DNA of 5,004 bases from Phycisphaerae bacterium (lineage in GTDB: Bacteria; Planctomycetota; Phycisphaerae; JAJVII01), in contig JAQTVL010000369.1 of assembly GCA_028706835.1 (NCBI GenBank), forward strand, positions 1-5,004, read 5' to 3'. The notes under the pieces are model-generated. The model saw nothing but the letters and a program-made list of their open reading frames with translations. It had not been told where the DNA came from and made no database searches. Below, piece after piece: positions 4,676 through 5,004 of this stretch; position 1 is the first letter of the stretch, and each line of letters begins with the position of its first letter. The translations under genes were made by a program, and so were the position numbers.

Positions 4676-4713
4676 GGCTTGCTGTTCGACCGCATGGGAG
4701 GTAGGGTACGGGC

Positions 4714-5004
4714 ATGGCCAGACAACCGCGAATGACGCCGGGGCGGATCGCCTACCACGTGATGAACCGGGGGGTGTTCGGGCTGACGCTGTTCGACGGC
4801 GAGGCTGACTACGCGGCGTTCGAGCGCGTGCTGGCCGAGGCCCGCGAGCGGACGGCCATGCGGCTGTGCGCCTACACGCTGATGCCCAACCACTTCCACC
4901 TGGTCCTCTGGCCGCGGGAGGACGGGGACCTGTCGCGGTTCATGCAGTGGCTTACCGTGACGCACTCGCATCGCTGGCACACGCATCGGCAGACCATCGG
5001 TCGC
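4714..5004 (+). CDS. REP-associated tyrosine transposase (Y1/HUH, RAYT), N-terminal part
   Basis: The first 97 residues of an IS200-like HUH transposase are present and the rest is off the right edge. RAYT features seen are RIAYHVMNRGV (11-21), the acidic and aromatic FDGEADYAAFERVL (27-40), and the metal-binding HUH motif HFH (60-62) within LMPNHFHLVLWP, followed by LSRFMQWLTVTHSHRWH. The catalytic tyrosine, expected some tens of residues after HUH in this family, is not yet reached, so activity cannot be judged. Such proteins cut and rejoin single-stranded DNA at REP-type palindromes, usually as single-copy domesticated genes. A GGGAGG (4696-4701) is 12 bases upstream and a weaker TAGGG is nearer. 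The element leader at 4653 precedes it. No frameshift is seen in the visible part. Confidence 0.9.
   Translation, partial: MARQPRMTPGRIAYHVMNRGVFGLTLFDGEADYAAFERVLAEARERTAMRLCAYTLMPNHFHLVLWPREDGDLSRFMQWLTVTHSHRWHTHRQTIGR

Overview
This is a GC-rich bacterial window of housekeeping-type genes mixed with accessory and repeat DNA. Nothing in it fixes the phylum. The combination of an NAD-dependent ligase, a short HicB/HicA pair, an exported HExxH lipoprotein, a REP-associated tyrosine transposase (RAYT) and many dispersed palindromes resembles Planctomycetota and related environmental lineages. That is a moderate-confidence inference from general familiarity.

Plus strand, 1-1471: the C-terminal part of ligA (DNA ligase) runs in from the left edge. 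Nine bases after its stop comes a compact toxin-antitoxin pair, with antitoxin hicB first and toxin hicA second, overlapping by ATGA. HicA is only 58 aa.

1472-2120 has no credible protein gene but is full of structure: a 34-bp mini-element with AAAGGGGTC/GACCCCTTT ends, a GCGGTAGC/GCTACCGC hairpin, a good promoter-like TTGACA with no gene behind it, a 270-bp cluster of palindromic units in alternating orientation (1790-2060), and an ACGGGCA/TGCCCGT hairpin placed to end the minus-strand gene.

Minus strand, 2121-3050: an exported, probably lipid-anchored zinc metallopeptidase of the gluzincin (peptidase MA-like) type. It diverges from a plus-strand long-chain polyprenyl diphosphate synthase (3367-4398), which has a clear sigma70-type promoter and ribosome binding site. 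The 316-bp divergent spacer also holds a terminator-like hairpin with no gene upstream of it, which may mark a small RNA.

4452-5004: a 66-aa protein of unknown function follows the synthase. Its stop codon is directly abutted by AAAAGGGGTCACG, the apparent left end of a RAYT element, whose HUH transposase gene runs off the right edge. A 12-bp sequence is shared between this leader and the mini-element 3.2 kb upstream, and it links the transposase to a probable non-autonomous relative. That link and the palindrome cluster are the most interesting parts of the window.
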